Shown piece by piece: positions 53,409 to 62,640 of a DNA stretch of 64,000 nt (position 1 is its first letter; the number at the start of each line of letters is the position of its first letter). Source of the stretch: Parietichytrium sp. I65-24A (taxonomy: Eukaryota > Sar > Bigyra > Thraustochytrida > Thraustochytriidae); NCBI GenBank assembly GCA_012862575.1, contig BLSF01000078.1, forward strand, positions 103,750 through 167,749, in the 5' to 3' direction. Under the pieces are notes generated by a model. That model saw only the letters and a list, made by a program, of their open reading frames with translations, did no database searches and was not told the DNA's origin. Made by a program: the position numbers and the translations under genes.

Positions 53409-54969
53409 CCACCCTTCCGCCCTTCCGCCCTTCCGCCCTCTGCCCCCTGCCCCCTGCCTCCACGTTGCGACTCCCCTGTGAATCGCAGAACTACCGGACT
53501 GGGTGGGAGCTGTGGGAGCTGTGTGAGCTCTTTTTGCGGGGCATGTGAGAATGTGAGAATGTGAGAGACAAACAGACAAACAAACGTTTCCTTCCAAGCC
53601 AGTTCTAGTGGGGAGTTAGCATATTCGATAGGAGCGTGGATAGCTCGAGGAGGGTGAGGCCGAAATATTTGCCGGCTCCTGGTAGAGTATTTGCTGAGGA
53701 GTAGTATAGAGTGCCAGAAAACGCTTGGTGGTAACTGCGCTAGCTGGTACTCTAGTGTGATGGTAATCGTGGTACAGGATACAGATTGGGTTCGGGGAAC
53801 CCGTTTCTTTTCTTCTCTTCAAAGTCTTTTCTTGCTTTTCTTGCCTTCTCTGTCGCTCTCTTCTCACGGGTTCTTCTCCAAACTTTTTAAATTTTTCTTT
53901 TCTTTAAACATATTTCAAGTCTGTGTCTGTGTCTGTGTCTCCGTCTGTGTGCGATGCAAAGCCGCATTTCTAATTTGTTTCCTATGCCGCATGGACGCCA
54001 TTCGCGCAGGCGTACGGTGCATAAAGAACCCAGCCGGCAGCCGGCAGCTCGCCAGCTCGGGTTCTTGGGTTCTGTCCTCAGAAGAGCCTTACCTGCGTGC
54101 GGGATGAGATGCGAAGATCTTGCAGCAACCGATTCTCACATACCCGGGCCAATAGATGCGAGGACCGGTGTAGCAAACTCCGCAAGCGTTCCTGTACTCG
54201 GGTACCGGTACATACATTTCGGAACTCTGTGGCTGGATCCTGCAGTCAAACAAAACTATTGTTACAAGAATGCGAATGTCTGTGAACCATGTGCTCGGAA
54301 GAGAAAAAAGATATTGCGCTAACAGTACTACGAGGCAGCCTACTCTCTGGCCTTCAAGTCGTTACTCTCCACATCAGCTAGCTAGAGCATCTATTGCCAA
54401 TGGTAACAGTCCTATAGGAAGCTGCTACTTTGAATTAGTGTGCATGAGACTCACCACTGCGGCTCCACACCTCTATGTAGGGAACCATAAGAGTCACATA
54501 TGACTAACCTACTCCTCCAGCCTATCTACGATAGAAGCTCTAGAGAGTCGTTGGCCGAAGATCTGCATAGTCTCTGCCTACCTTCCGCCTTAGCACCGTG
54601 GAGGAACGACGCGAACAATTAAACCCCAGCAACGGGTTCGACTGCCTTCCTACTCCCGTACGTCAATAGCCATCTACCACTTTGCGGTAGAGCCGCAGGA
54701 GTCGTTGGGCGTCCTCGGCCGAGGTCCCTTAAACAAGTGGAGGGAAGCGAAAACAGCCAGGAGAGAGGAGGAAAAGAAAAGAGAGGAAAGAAAGAAAGAA
54801 GGAGGGGGTACGCGGCGCATACCATCCCGCAGCGACGGAGGGTGCGCGTACGGTTCGTTGTTCCTAGGGCTCCGAAGCAAGAAGCAAGAAGCAAGAAGCA
54901 AGAAGCAAGAAGCAAGAAGCAAGGTGAAGCAAGGTGAAGCAAGGAGAAGCAAGGGGAAGTAAGGAGGGG
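53409..54969. other. Divergent intergenic region between the channel and V-ATPase genes
   Basis: 1.56 kb containing both promoters. Features: CCCTTCCG tandem units next to the channel start, a GTCTGTGTCT tandem at about 53922-53948, one GGTACCGGTA palindrome (54201-54210), and a GAAGCAA tandem reaching almost to the V-ATPase ATG (listed separately). No gene is recognisable. Confidence 0.55.
54874..54965 (+). repeat. GAAGCAA 7-bp tandem repeat directly upstream of the V-ATPase start
   Basis: About seven perfect GAAGCAA units decay into GTGAAGCAAG-type units and stop 5 bp before the ATG at 54970. The unit length is not a multiple of three and the region is in the leader, so it is probably transcribed but not translated. 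It may affect initiation efficiency. Confidence 0.85.
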
Positions 54970-57624
54970 ATGAGCGGGATGGACGGGCCCCAGGGCGTGC
55001 AAGATTGGTTCCGCTCGCAGGATGTGGAGTACATTTCGATCATGCTGCAGGAGTTCTGCGCGCACAAGGTGCTGGCCAAGCTGGGGCGACTTGGCGTGGT
55101 GCAGTTCACGGACTTGAATCCGCACCAGACCATGTTCCAGCGCAGGTTCGTGCGCGAGGTGCAGCGGTGCGACGCGCTGGAGCAGAAGCTGCGGTACTTT
55201 GATGAGCAGCTGGAGCGCTTCGATGTGCCGGCCACGCAGCCGCCCGAGATGGACAAGTTCCTGGACAGACTGGAACAGAGGAGCACGGAGACGCAGTCGC
55301 GCGGAGGGCGCGAGGAGCGCCGCGAGAATGCGATGGGCAGGGTGGAGGCGTTCGTAGACGAAAAGGAGGCAGAGCTTGTGCAGCTGAACAAATACAACTC
55401 GACGCTCACGGCCGAGTACTACAGCCAACTGGAGCTCCGCAGCGTGCTGGAAATGGCGAGGCATTACGCTTCGGAGAACCACTCGAGCGCCACTCACGAC
55501 GCGCGCAGCGTGCCGGTGGGACTGGATCAGGAGTCGGGGGCCGGCGGCGCGGCCTACGAGGACTCGATCCGGTTCAAGTTTGTGGCAGGGGTGTGCAACC
55601 ATGAAAACCGCGGCCGGTTCGAACGTATGGTCTTTCGCTCCACCCGCGGAAATTGCCTCATGCGCTTCTATGACATCGAGGAGCCTATGGAGGACATAGA
55701 GACCGGCGAGAAGGTTCTCAAGGACGTTTTCTTCATCTTTTTCCAGACCTCTGTTATCCAGGAGAAGATCAAGCGCATTGCTGACGCCTTTCAGGCAAGG
55801 CTCTACCAAATCCCGGATCTCAGCGATGTGCAGTCCATCGACCAACGCTCGAACGAGGTGCACAGCGACATCAGCGATCGCCGCCGCGTGCTGGACAAGT
55901 ACCAGAACGACATCGTGCTGCTCCTCAGCGAAGTGGCGACTTATATCGCGGCGTGGAAGTGGCTTATTCTTCGGGAAAAGTCCATTTACCACTCGATGAA
56001 CCACTTCAGCAGCGATGTGCAGGGTGTCTTGCGCGCTGAAGGCTGGGTTCTCTCAGCGAAAAAGGACGACGTTGTCAACATCGTCACCGCAATTCACCAG
56101 GAGATGGGAGATGGTGGCAGCCGGTCCCTTCCTAGCTCGGTGAAGACGCTCCCTGCGTCGCAGTGGCCATCTCGGCCGCCAACGTACTCCAAGGTAAACA
56201 GGTTCACTGAGGCCTACCAGATCATCGTCGACACGTATGGTGTACCTCGCTACCAAGAGGCAAATCCGGCTTTAATGACCGTTGTTACCTTCCCATTCGC
56301 GTTCGGCGTCATGTTTGGAGATATCGGGCACGGCTCCTTGCTCTTCCTCTTCTTTGTCTACGTGGTTTTGAACGAGAAGAAGTTTGAAAAGATCTTCGTC
56401 GGAGATCTGAACATTCTTTATGGCGGCCGTTATCTTCTCCTGTTGATGGGCTTCTTTGCGACGTACTGCGGATTCGTGTACAATGATTTTTTTGCCATGG
56501 GTCTCCTGCTTTTTCCAACCACTTGGGAAGAGTCTGGGTCCACGAACACCAGCATCTACTTCAAGCCCAGCGGCGAGGTTTATCCATTCGGTGTTGACCC
56601 AACCTGGCATCGCGCCTCCAATGACCTCTTGTTCTTGAACTCTCTCAAGATGAAGATGTCTGTGATCTTTGGAGTAACCCAGATGACTATCGGCCTCTTT
56701 CACCGCGCCCAAAACGCCGTTTTCTTCAACAAGCGCGGGACGTTCCAGAACCTAGATCTGTGGTTTGAGGCTCTTCCAATGATCGTCTTCATGACCTCAA
56801 TCTTTGGATACATGTGCTTTATGATCATCTACAAGTGGAGTGTGCCTTGGGTCTGGGACGATTGCGTCGCCACAGAAACAGGCACCACGGCCACTGGATG
56901 TGACCGCACGAACTGCTGCAATCCTCCTGCGCTCATTACGCAGCTCATTGGCATTGTCCTGAACATTGGTTCGGTTCCGACCGACTCGCAGTTATTTGAG
57001 AATCAGGGCTCCGTGCAAGGTTTTTTGCTCCTTGTCGCAGTCCTCATGGTCCCGTTGATGTTGATCCCAAAGCCGTATTTTGAGATCCAGCGCCTGAAGG
57101 AGCACAAGAGTCATGGCCAGAACAACGGGCATTCCAACGGCCACCACGAGTCAGAACACACTGAGCTCATGCTCGGAGATGACCGTCACGATGTGTCGTT
57201 AACCAGTGTGAACGTAGACGAGCACGAGGGTGGTCACGAAGAGGAGCACAGCGTTGGAGACATTGTCATTCATCAGTGCATTGAAACCATCGAGTTTACT
57301 CTCGGATGCATTTCCAACACTGCTTCATACCTTCGCTTGTGGGCTCTCTCGCTGGCCCACTCCCAGCTTGCAAGCGTTTTTCTTGAAAAGGCTTTGCTGG
57401 GCCAGATTGTTGGCTCCGGGGTGTCCGGAGTTCTCATGACTTTTGTGGGATACGCGATTTTCGCATGCATCACGTTTGCTATCCTCATGCTCATGGACAA
57501 CTTGGAATGCTTTCTGCATGCTCTCCGCTTGCACTGGGTGGAGTTTCAGAACAAGTTCTTCCGCGGCGATGGTGTCGCCTTTGCACCATTCGCATTTCGC
57601 ACTATCCTTACCACCCCAGCGTGA
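54970..57624 (+). CDS. V-type H+-ATPase subunit a (Vph1-like)
   Basis: 884 aa from the ATG at 54970, single exon. The N-terminal cytosolic half has the family blocks VVQFTDLNPHQTMFQRRFV and FKFVAGVCNHENRGRFERM. The membrane half begins at YQEANPALMTVVTFPFAFGVMFGDIGHG and has about eight helices. It ends with NTASYLRLWALSLAHSQL, where R789 matches the essential Arg that faces the proton-carrying c-ring. A long luminal loop contains several Cys (TGCDRTNCCN). A His/Glu-rich loop (about 710-770) precedes the last helices. The subunit forms the proton half-channels of the Vo sector and targets V-ATPase to acidic compartments or the contractile vacuole. The length is slightly above the usual 820-860. 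Confidence 0.97.
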   Translation: MSGMDGPQGVQDWFRSQDVEYISIMLQEFCAHKVLAKLGRLGVVQFTDLNPHQTMFQRRFVREVQRCDALEQKLRYFDEQLERFDVPATQPPEMDKFLDRLEQRSTETQSRGGREERRENAMGRVEAFVDEKEAELVQLNKYNSTLTAEYYSQLELRSVLEMARHYASENHSSATHDARSVPVGLDQESGAGGAAYEDSIRFKFVAGVCNHENRGRFERMVFRSTRGNCLMRFYDIEEPMEDIETGEKVLKDVFFIFFQTSVIQEKIKRIADAFQARLYQIPDLSDVQSIDQRSNEVHSDISDRRRVLDKYQNDIVLLLSEVATYIAAWKWLILREKSIYHSMNHFSSDVQGVLRAEGWVLSAKKDDVVNIVTAIHQEMGDGGSRSLPSSVKTLPASQWPSRPPTYSKVNRFTEAYQIIVDTYGVPRYQEANPALMTVVTFPFAFGVMFGDIGHGSLLFLFFVYVVLNEKKFEKIFVGDLNILYGGRYLLLLMGFFATYCGFVYNDFFAMGLLLFPTTWEESGSTNTSIYFKPSGEVYPFGVDPTWHRASNDLLFLNSLKMKMSVIFGVTQMTIGLFHRAQNAVFFNKRGTFQNLDLWFEALPMIVFMTSIFGYMCFMIIYKWSVPWVWDDCVATETGTTATGCDRTNCCNPPALITQLIGIVLNIGSVPTDSQLFENQGSVQGFLLLVAVLMVPLMLIPKPYFEIQRLKEHKSHGQNNGHSNGHHESEHTELMLGDDRHDVSLTSVNVDEHEGGHEEEHSVGDIVIHQCIETIEFTLGCISNTASYLRLWALSLAHSQLASVFLEKALLGQIVGSGVSGVLMTFVGYAIFACITFAILMLMDNLECFLHALRLHWVEFQNKFFRGDGVAFAPFAFRTILTTPA

Positions 57625-58580
57625 GCGACTTTTTAGCTTAGCATTCTTTCACGATCAATTAGCTTCACTTCTATTCTCTGTAATTTCACCTTTGAACCCG
57701 ATCTCCGCTCAATATCGCGCACCCTGTCAAACCCTGAGGCACCAGCGTGGCAAATTCGGAGGCTGTAACGAGTTGCACACGAGAGCACTCTGCGTTGCAC
57801 TAAAGAATGCACGAGGAGTTGGGACAGTATTTCATCTTTAGGTGCGTTCTCAAGTCCTGTTCCGATTCAGCACCCACGCGCGATTTTGACTGAGGTCGGG
57901 GCTCCGGAGCATTTGGTTCCAATGCTCTCTCATCAATGAAGTACGAAGCATCGTCGAAAAACGGCCATTCACATCTCACTAGACGCGGGTCAGACTCAGA
58001 ACCCGAATCATCGATTTGTGAATGGGCTGCCGTTCCGTCGTGGAAACCCTCTGTTCCACCACTTGTGACCAGGCACGTCCAGTTCCAAGACAATCACCGC
58101 TCTGTCAGAGTCACAATTCAGATATCAGATATCAGATATCAGAACAGACACAGCTCTTGGCTTGGAGAACTGAACTGTTCGCGATGGTCCTCCAAGGCGT
58201 TCCAACTCGATGACAGTCAGTGTTCGTCTTGCTTTACTGTTTCCTCTCTGTCGGAACGCAAGTTCCATCTCCTCGAGGCTATATGAATCCAGGTATCCCT
58301 AGCTGAGCAACAATGCGGATCCCGCCTCATTCTCAAGGCACAACGAGCTGCGCGGAATAAGGTACTCCCAATCCCTTTAATTAACAAAACCGTTAATCAA
58401 TTTGCATTTCTCTTTCCTACCGGCGGCAGCTTTTCATTCAATTGATGAGATACTTTGAAGAGGCAAGTGAAGCCACCAAGTGCAGCGTAAACAAACTCTA
58501 TCGGAATCTGGGGCGACGAAGAGGGAGATACGGACACGGCCTTCGCGCGTCCTCGCTGGTGGGGGTTGTTGTAGGAGGAC
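57625..58580. other. Intergenic stretch with dispersed repeat copy D
   Basis: Holds an AGATATC tandem (58108-58140) and the diverged repeat copy D just upstream of the next gene. A plus frame of 116 codons from ATG 57936 contains an RHVQFQD motif that resembles a PP1-docking RVxF, but the opposite strand is equally open and no homolog comes to mind, so I do not call it. Confidence 0.5.
58464..58517 (+). repeat. Short dispersed repeat, copy D (diverged)
   Basis: About 54 bp with CAAGTGAAGCCACCAAGTG at the left and GGGGCGAC at the right, matching copies A and C with several substitutions and a 2-bp deletion. The flanks GAAGAGG at 58457-58463 and 58518-58524 form a possible 7-bp target duplication. 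The copy ends 63 bp before the ATG of the next gene, so it may lie in that gene's promoter or leader. Confidence 0.68.
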
Positions 58581-59867
58581 ATGGGAATGCACTACGCGCG
58601 CGTGGATGGCGAGGGCCTTGAGGACGCGCAGGACGAGCACGACGACGCCGGGTCGGACGCAGAGTCGCGGGGAGAAGAGAGCGTTGTTGGAGACGACGAC
58701 GCGGAAGCCGACCATGTGACGGTTAGGCACGGTATATCGGGAAACAAACTCAGGCCCATGCAAGTGGAGACGGCAGGGATTAGATCCTCGGAGCGGTGCA
58801 GTGCCTGGGGCTTGCGACGCCTGGTGGCAGTGATGATGGTGGCCGGCATTGGGGCAATGGTGCTCGGAGTCGCCTGGATGGATGGGGGATTTAGCAAAGC
58901 TGACCCGAACTCTGTTCGTGCCACACGAAGGCGGGCAGAAGGCAGGGATGATGTCATTCTATTGCGATTTGCCAGGAATGGGAAAGAGATCTCGTGGAAT
59001 TCTGTTCTGCCACCTCGGGAGAGAATACTTGACATCGCCGATGTCGACCCTGATGCTCAGCGCGAAAGCGAAGACAACGACGCCGTCAGCAACGACGAGT
59101 TGCTCGAGAAGGTTGGACAGGCATTGGCGTCAGAGCTAGGCAACTCGCCGTTCAAGGACTTTAGTGTCGAATTCGTGATGAGGAATGATGCGGATGGTAT
59201 TGAGATTGCCTTGATAGAGGAAGACACCACTTTCAGTCTTCCTGTCGAGGCTGGTCAAGCTGCCGTCGCGGCGAGCTGCGGCGCGCGAGTGGCTGCGCAA
59301 CTGCAGATTTCTCGCTGCAGTGACGACGATACCTCCTCCGTTCGGCATGCAGTAAAATGTTTTAAGGCCAATGGGATGTCCAGCGCAGGAGAGGATACTC
59401 CTCTTGTATCGTTTTGGACGAAAGCGTTGGGAGGGGTTTCTGAAGGTTTGGCATACTCGACCCGGTGTTGTGATTTTGACCAGGTTTACGCAGACCCTGC
59501 CAAGAAAGATGTCTTGCAGCTCTGCGAGGCTCCGGTCGATGACAAGACGGAGTATCTGAGATATTACGGGAAGGAGAACTCTGCGCGGTGCGAAATATCA
59601 TTGTGCGGGTGCACATGTTTCACGGAGGAAGAGGAATCTGGCGGCGGCGTTAGTGCGTTACGCAGTGGGTGCCCTGTGATTCCTGAAAAATACAAGAATG
59701 AAAAAGGCGGTGCAATTTGTTCTTCAGCCGCCTCCTTTATCGGGCGAATACCGCTCTGTTCTGACTTTCCTGCCCTTGCGTTAAAATACAAGTTCATCTT
59801 GCGAAGAGAAAAGATCAGTCTTGGCGTCAATCCTCGATGCTACGGAACGTACTCTGCTGATGCTTGA
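58581..59867 (+). CDS. Cys-rich type II membrane protein of unknown function
   Basis: 428 aa, single exon, ATG at 58581. An acidic N-terminal cytosolic part (1-78) is followed by a single hydrophobic segment (79-100, LVAVMMVAGIGAMVLGVAWM) with basic residues on its N-side (WGLRR), which predicts an N-in signal anchor. The remaining 325 residues would be luminal or extracellular and contain about 15 cysteines, including CCDF and RCEISLCGCTCF, consistent with disulfides. I do not recognise a domain. The repeat copy D lies just upstream. Cell-surface or secretory-pathway location is inferred from the topology only. Confidence 0.7.
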   Translation: MGMHYARVDGEGLEDAQDEHDDAGSDAESRGEESVVGDDDAEADHVTVRHGISGNKLRPMQVETAGIRSSERCSAWGLRRLVAVMMVAGIGAMVLGVAWMDGGFSKADPNSVRATRRRAEGRDDVILLRFARNGKEISWNSVLPPRERILDIADVDPDAQRESEDNDAVSNDELLEKVGQALASELGNSPFKDFSVEFVMRNDADGIEIALIEEDTTFSLPVEAGQAAVAASCGARVAAQLQISRCSDDDTSSVRHAVKCFKANGMSSAGEDTPLVSFWTKALGGVSEGLAYSTRCCDFDQVYADPAKKDVLQLCEAPVDDKTEYLRYYGKENSARCEISLCGCTCFTEEEESGGGVSALRSGCPVIPEKYKNEKGGAICSSAASFIGRIPLCSDFPALALKYKFILRREKISLGVNPRCYGTYSADA

Positions 59868-60049
59868 TAACTTTTCTGTATTCACTGAATATAATCAAAC
59901 AAGCCGACACAGCAGAGCTGGAGATCGCTGGCCACCTCGACAAAAGCTGGGAAATAAGGAAATAGAATCTTCTTTTTACAAGATTTTGACGCTCAAGTGT
60001 CTCTACACTAAATGTAAGCTCTACTAGTAGCTCGACTGATTTTTACATG

Positions 60050-60523
60050 TTAATAGGAATTTTGAAGGAAAGTTCTGATTCTGTTGAGCATCTCAGCTTT
60101 GATCGAATCAGGGACAGTAGCTGCGAAGGCCGTCAGTGACCGATTCTACTCTTTGATTTTTCTACACGAACCCCACGAATGCTGGCTTACCTCTGCCTCT
60201 CGGCGTCACTTCCTGAATGAGCTCGTCCACAGTTATCTTCTCAGTGCCCTTGTTTCTAATAATCTCCTTGCAATACGCCTTCAGCTCGTCCCTCCATCCG
60301 CATTCTATCAACTTGGTCCTGAGGAGCTCTTCCAGCCTGTGTACCGCCCAGTTCGTTTAGCCCACCACCGTTCCGTGCTCCATCGATCTATCACAGCGCA
60401 GCGCGCCAAAACTTACCTCTCCCGCTCGCCAGTCTCGTCTAGTTTGCTCGAGATTGTTGCTCTGATCTGCTGCTCGCGCTTTTGCCTCTGCAGCACGTTA
60501 GACTCCGCGGCAGCCGCTTCCAT
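60050..60523 (-). CDS. ENY2: ENY2/Sus1, SAGA and TREX-2 subunit (three exons)
   Basis: Found by splicing three short exons, none of which stands out alone: 60523-60417, 60336-60191 and 60120-60050, with introns of 80 and 70 nt. The product is 107 aa and aligns along its whole length with ENY2/Sus1: [73 protein letters not shown] and NRIRTFLQ are the family blocks (quoted in pieces, read across splice sites). ENY2/Sus1 is a small helical protein shared by the SAGA histone-H2B deubiquitinase module and the TREX-2 mRNA export complex. Length is typical (about 95-105). Yeast SUS1 is also unusual in having two introns. It lies tandem with FEN1, 600 bp downstream of the FEN1 stop. Confidence 0.93.
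60121..60190 (-). other. Intron 2 of ENY2
   Basis: 70 nt, donor GGCAGAG|GTAAGCC, acceptor CTTCGCAG|CTACTG, phase 1. It is the shortest intron in the window. Confidence 0.9.
60337..60416 (-). other. Intron 1 of ENY2
   Basis: 80 nt, donor GGGAGAG|GTAAGT, acceptor TACACAG|GCTGG, phase 2. Confidence 0.9.
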
Positions 60524-61125
60524 TTCGCTCGCTTTTTAATCTCACAAAGCACTGCTATCCCACCCTCTGAATCCGAGCAAGCCCGCTTTTTACTGCGCGA
60601 GCGAGCCCCTTGGCCTCGGAGAGTCAACACCAACTTGCCTCTGGAAATAAGCAACCGCTTTGCCGAAGGAGAACACGGGCGCACGGTTGGGGCGTGCGGT
60701 GCGTGTGGTGCGTGTGGTGTGTGGGTGGGTGATTTCGTCTCTGTCTATCCTGCGTCTTTTTCCAACTAGAATTCGCAGCCAATTGCTGACTCCCTCTTCG
60801 AACCTGTGAACGTCTCTCGTCTCTCTCCTGTTCTGTTCTGTTTTGTTTTGTTCTGTTCTCTTTGTGTTGTGCTGTGTTATGTTCTGTTACTTCATTGTAA
60901 GTTGGTTTATTAACTCGACAGGGCTGTATGTGGACAGTGAGTGGGACCTACTCTTGGACATATAACCGTTGCAGATCTTACTGCCGCGAAACTATCTCTA
61001 TCTACTACATCTATCAATTCCAGCAAAAACAGAATGAAGGCTGTAAATTTTAAATGCAGTTATAAAAGGTGGAACATTGTGTAAGGTAAAGGGTCTTGAG
61101 GGGATCGCGGAGGCAGCCGCTCTGA
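60524..61125. other. Intergenic stretch between ENY2 and FEN1
   Basis: Contains GGTGCGTGTG-type units (60695-60730) and TTCTGTT/TTTTG-type units (60825-60885). It includes the ENY2 promoter and FEN1 3' sequence. No gene seen. Confidence 0.6.
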
Positions 61126-62289
61126 TTAGCGACGTCGGCCACGCTTGGACTGCTTGCCTTTCGGCTCATTGGTTCGTTTAAAGCCCACGACTTTTCCGTC
61201 TGCAGAGGCAGCGGGCTTGGAAGAGAAGAAGCTGTCCAGACGCTTCTGCGAGGTGGCAGATTTGGTTTTTGCGAGCTTTTGAAGCCGAGACCTGACATTG
61301 GCCTCGTTGAAGCCCTTTTCTCCGGCCAGGTAGGAAACGATCCCTTCCTCGTCAACAGGGCTAAACTTAAAGTCCTCAAACTTTTCGCCGGGAAGGACGT
61401 CTGGATGCCTGAAAACCTCACGCACGAGATCGAGCTTTGACTTGAGCTCCTCAGGAATATTGTATTTGGAGGAATCGAGGCTGGAGATGACCTTCTCGAT
61501 CGTTTTGTGCTCTTTGATGAGCTTGAGTGCGGTTTTAGGGCCAATGCCTCGAATATTCGGGCAATAGTCGCATCCACAGAGAATGCAGAGGTCGATGAAT
61601 TGGTCCATCGTGAGCTCCAAAAGGCCAAGGACCTTTTCGAGGTGGATTTCGTACACTGGCTTGTCAGGAATGAACATCTGACGGAGGAGAATTGGAGTGT
61701 TGAAGGTGAGCGCGTCCATATCTTCTGTGACCACCGCGAACACCTTGCCTTTGGCGCAGAGTTCGGAGCACTGCGCCTCAGCCTCACCCGGCGCGAGAAC
61801 AATCGGCAGCCCCATTAACTTTAACAGCTTCTGAACGTCTTCGTTGTGCTCCTTGGTGACTCGCGTGACTCGTTTGTTGGCCTTATTGATCTCCTCCACC
61901 GCGTCTTTATCACCCTCCTCCATCTTCTGCTCCGCCTCCTTGATCGAATTCGCAGCTTTCTCCTTGGACTCCTTCCGCTTTTTAAGCTCCTCCATCTTGA
62001 GTTCGGGCGGTTTACCGTCGAACACGTACAGCGGTCTGATGCCTTGGCTCAGCAGCTGTATCGTGCGGTTGAAAAAGCCCACCAAGTGGCTCGTAATCTC
62101 TCCGTTCTCGTTCATCAAGTTTTGCTGCAGCCCCGAGTGCTGCTCGGTTCTCACCTGTATGATGAACTGGTACAGCTGCATCGACGCGTCCACTGCCATC
62201 GTCCTGCCCAAGTAGTTCTTTCTCTCCGTCGCCTTGAATGAACCTGGCGCCTCTTCCGTCAGAAGCTTCATCAACTGCTTGATACCCAT
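61126..62289 (-). CDS. FEN1: Flap endonuclease 1
   Basis: 387 aa, single exon, beginning MGIKQLMKLLTEEAPGSFK. All metal ligands of the family are present: D34 (VDASMQ), D91 (VFDGKPP), E169 and E171 (GEAEAQC), D190 and D192 (EDMDAL) and D241 (CGCDYC). A helix-hairpin-helix follows at about 245-260 (IRGIGPKTALKLI). The PCNA-binding PIP box is QKRLDSFF (348-355), followed by a basic tail. FEN1 removes 5' flaps in Okazaki fragment maturation and long-patch base-excision repair. Length is normal. The 5' leader runs directly into a long CT microsatellite, and the first codons are duplicated beyond the assembly gap at 62433. Confidence 0.99.
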   Translation of the reverse strand: MGIKQLMKLLTEEAPGSFKATERKNYLGRTMAVDASMQLYQFIIQVRTEQHSGLQQNLMNENGEITSHLVGFFNRTIQLLSQGIRPLYVFDGKPPELKMEELKKRKESKEKAANSIKEAEQKMEEGDKDAVEEINKANKRVTRVTKEHNEDVQKLLKLMGLPIVLAPGEAEAQCSELCAKGKVFAVVTEDMDALTFNTPILLRQMFIPDKPVYEIHLEKVLGLLELTMDQFIDLCILCGCDYCPNIRGIGPKTALKLIKEHKTIEKVISSLDSSKYNIPEELKSKLDLVREVFRHPDVLPGEKFEDFKFSPVDEEGIVSYLAGEKGFNEANVRSRLQKLAKTKSATSQKRLDSFFSSKPAASADGKVVGFKRTNEPKGKQSKRGRRR

Positions 62290-62343
62290 CTTCCCTCCTC
62301 TCTCTCTCTCTCTCTCCTCTCTCTCTTCCTCTCTCTTCTCTCT

Positions 62344-62432
<89 letters not shown>

Positions 62433-62499
62433 NTCGCCTTGAATGAACCTGGCGCCTCTTCCGTCAGAAGCTTCATCAACTGCTTGATACCCATCTTCC

Positions 62500-62535
<36 letters not shown>

Positions 62536-62640
62536 CTCTCTTCTCTCTCTACTTTCTCTTCTCTCTCTTCCCTCTCTACTTTCTCTTCTCTCTTTCTCTC
62601 TCTTCTCTCTCTCTCCTCTCTCTCTTCTCTTCTCTTCTCT
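62290..62640. repeat. CT microsatellite region with assembly gap
   Basis: CT-rich tract upstream of FEN1. The purest run is 62349-62432, broken by a single n at 62433, then continues from about 62502 to 62640 with imperfect TCTCT units. The n marks where two contigs were joined. Confidence 0.92.
62434..62515 (-). pseudogene. Duplicated FEN1 start fragment (probable assembly overlap)
   Basis: The sequence after the n repeats 62229-62310 exactly: the first 20 or so FEN1 codons plus the adjoining CT leader. It begins abruptly mid-codon at the gap. This is what an unmerged contig overlap looks like, so I regard it as an artefact and not a biological duplication. Confidence 0.85.

Noticed and set aside
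54601-54660. GGGTTCGACTGC string resembling a tRNA B box
   Set aside because: No acceptor, D or anticodon stem can be formed around it. Similar strings near 880 and 37315 also fail.
57936-58286. 116-codon plus-strand frame with an RHVQF PP1-docking-like motif
   Set aside because: The motif is short and common by chance, the opposite strand is equally open, and part of the frame is an AGATATC tandem.
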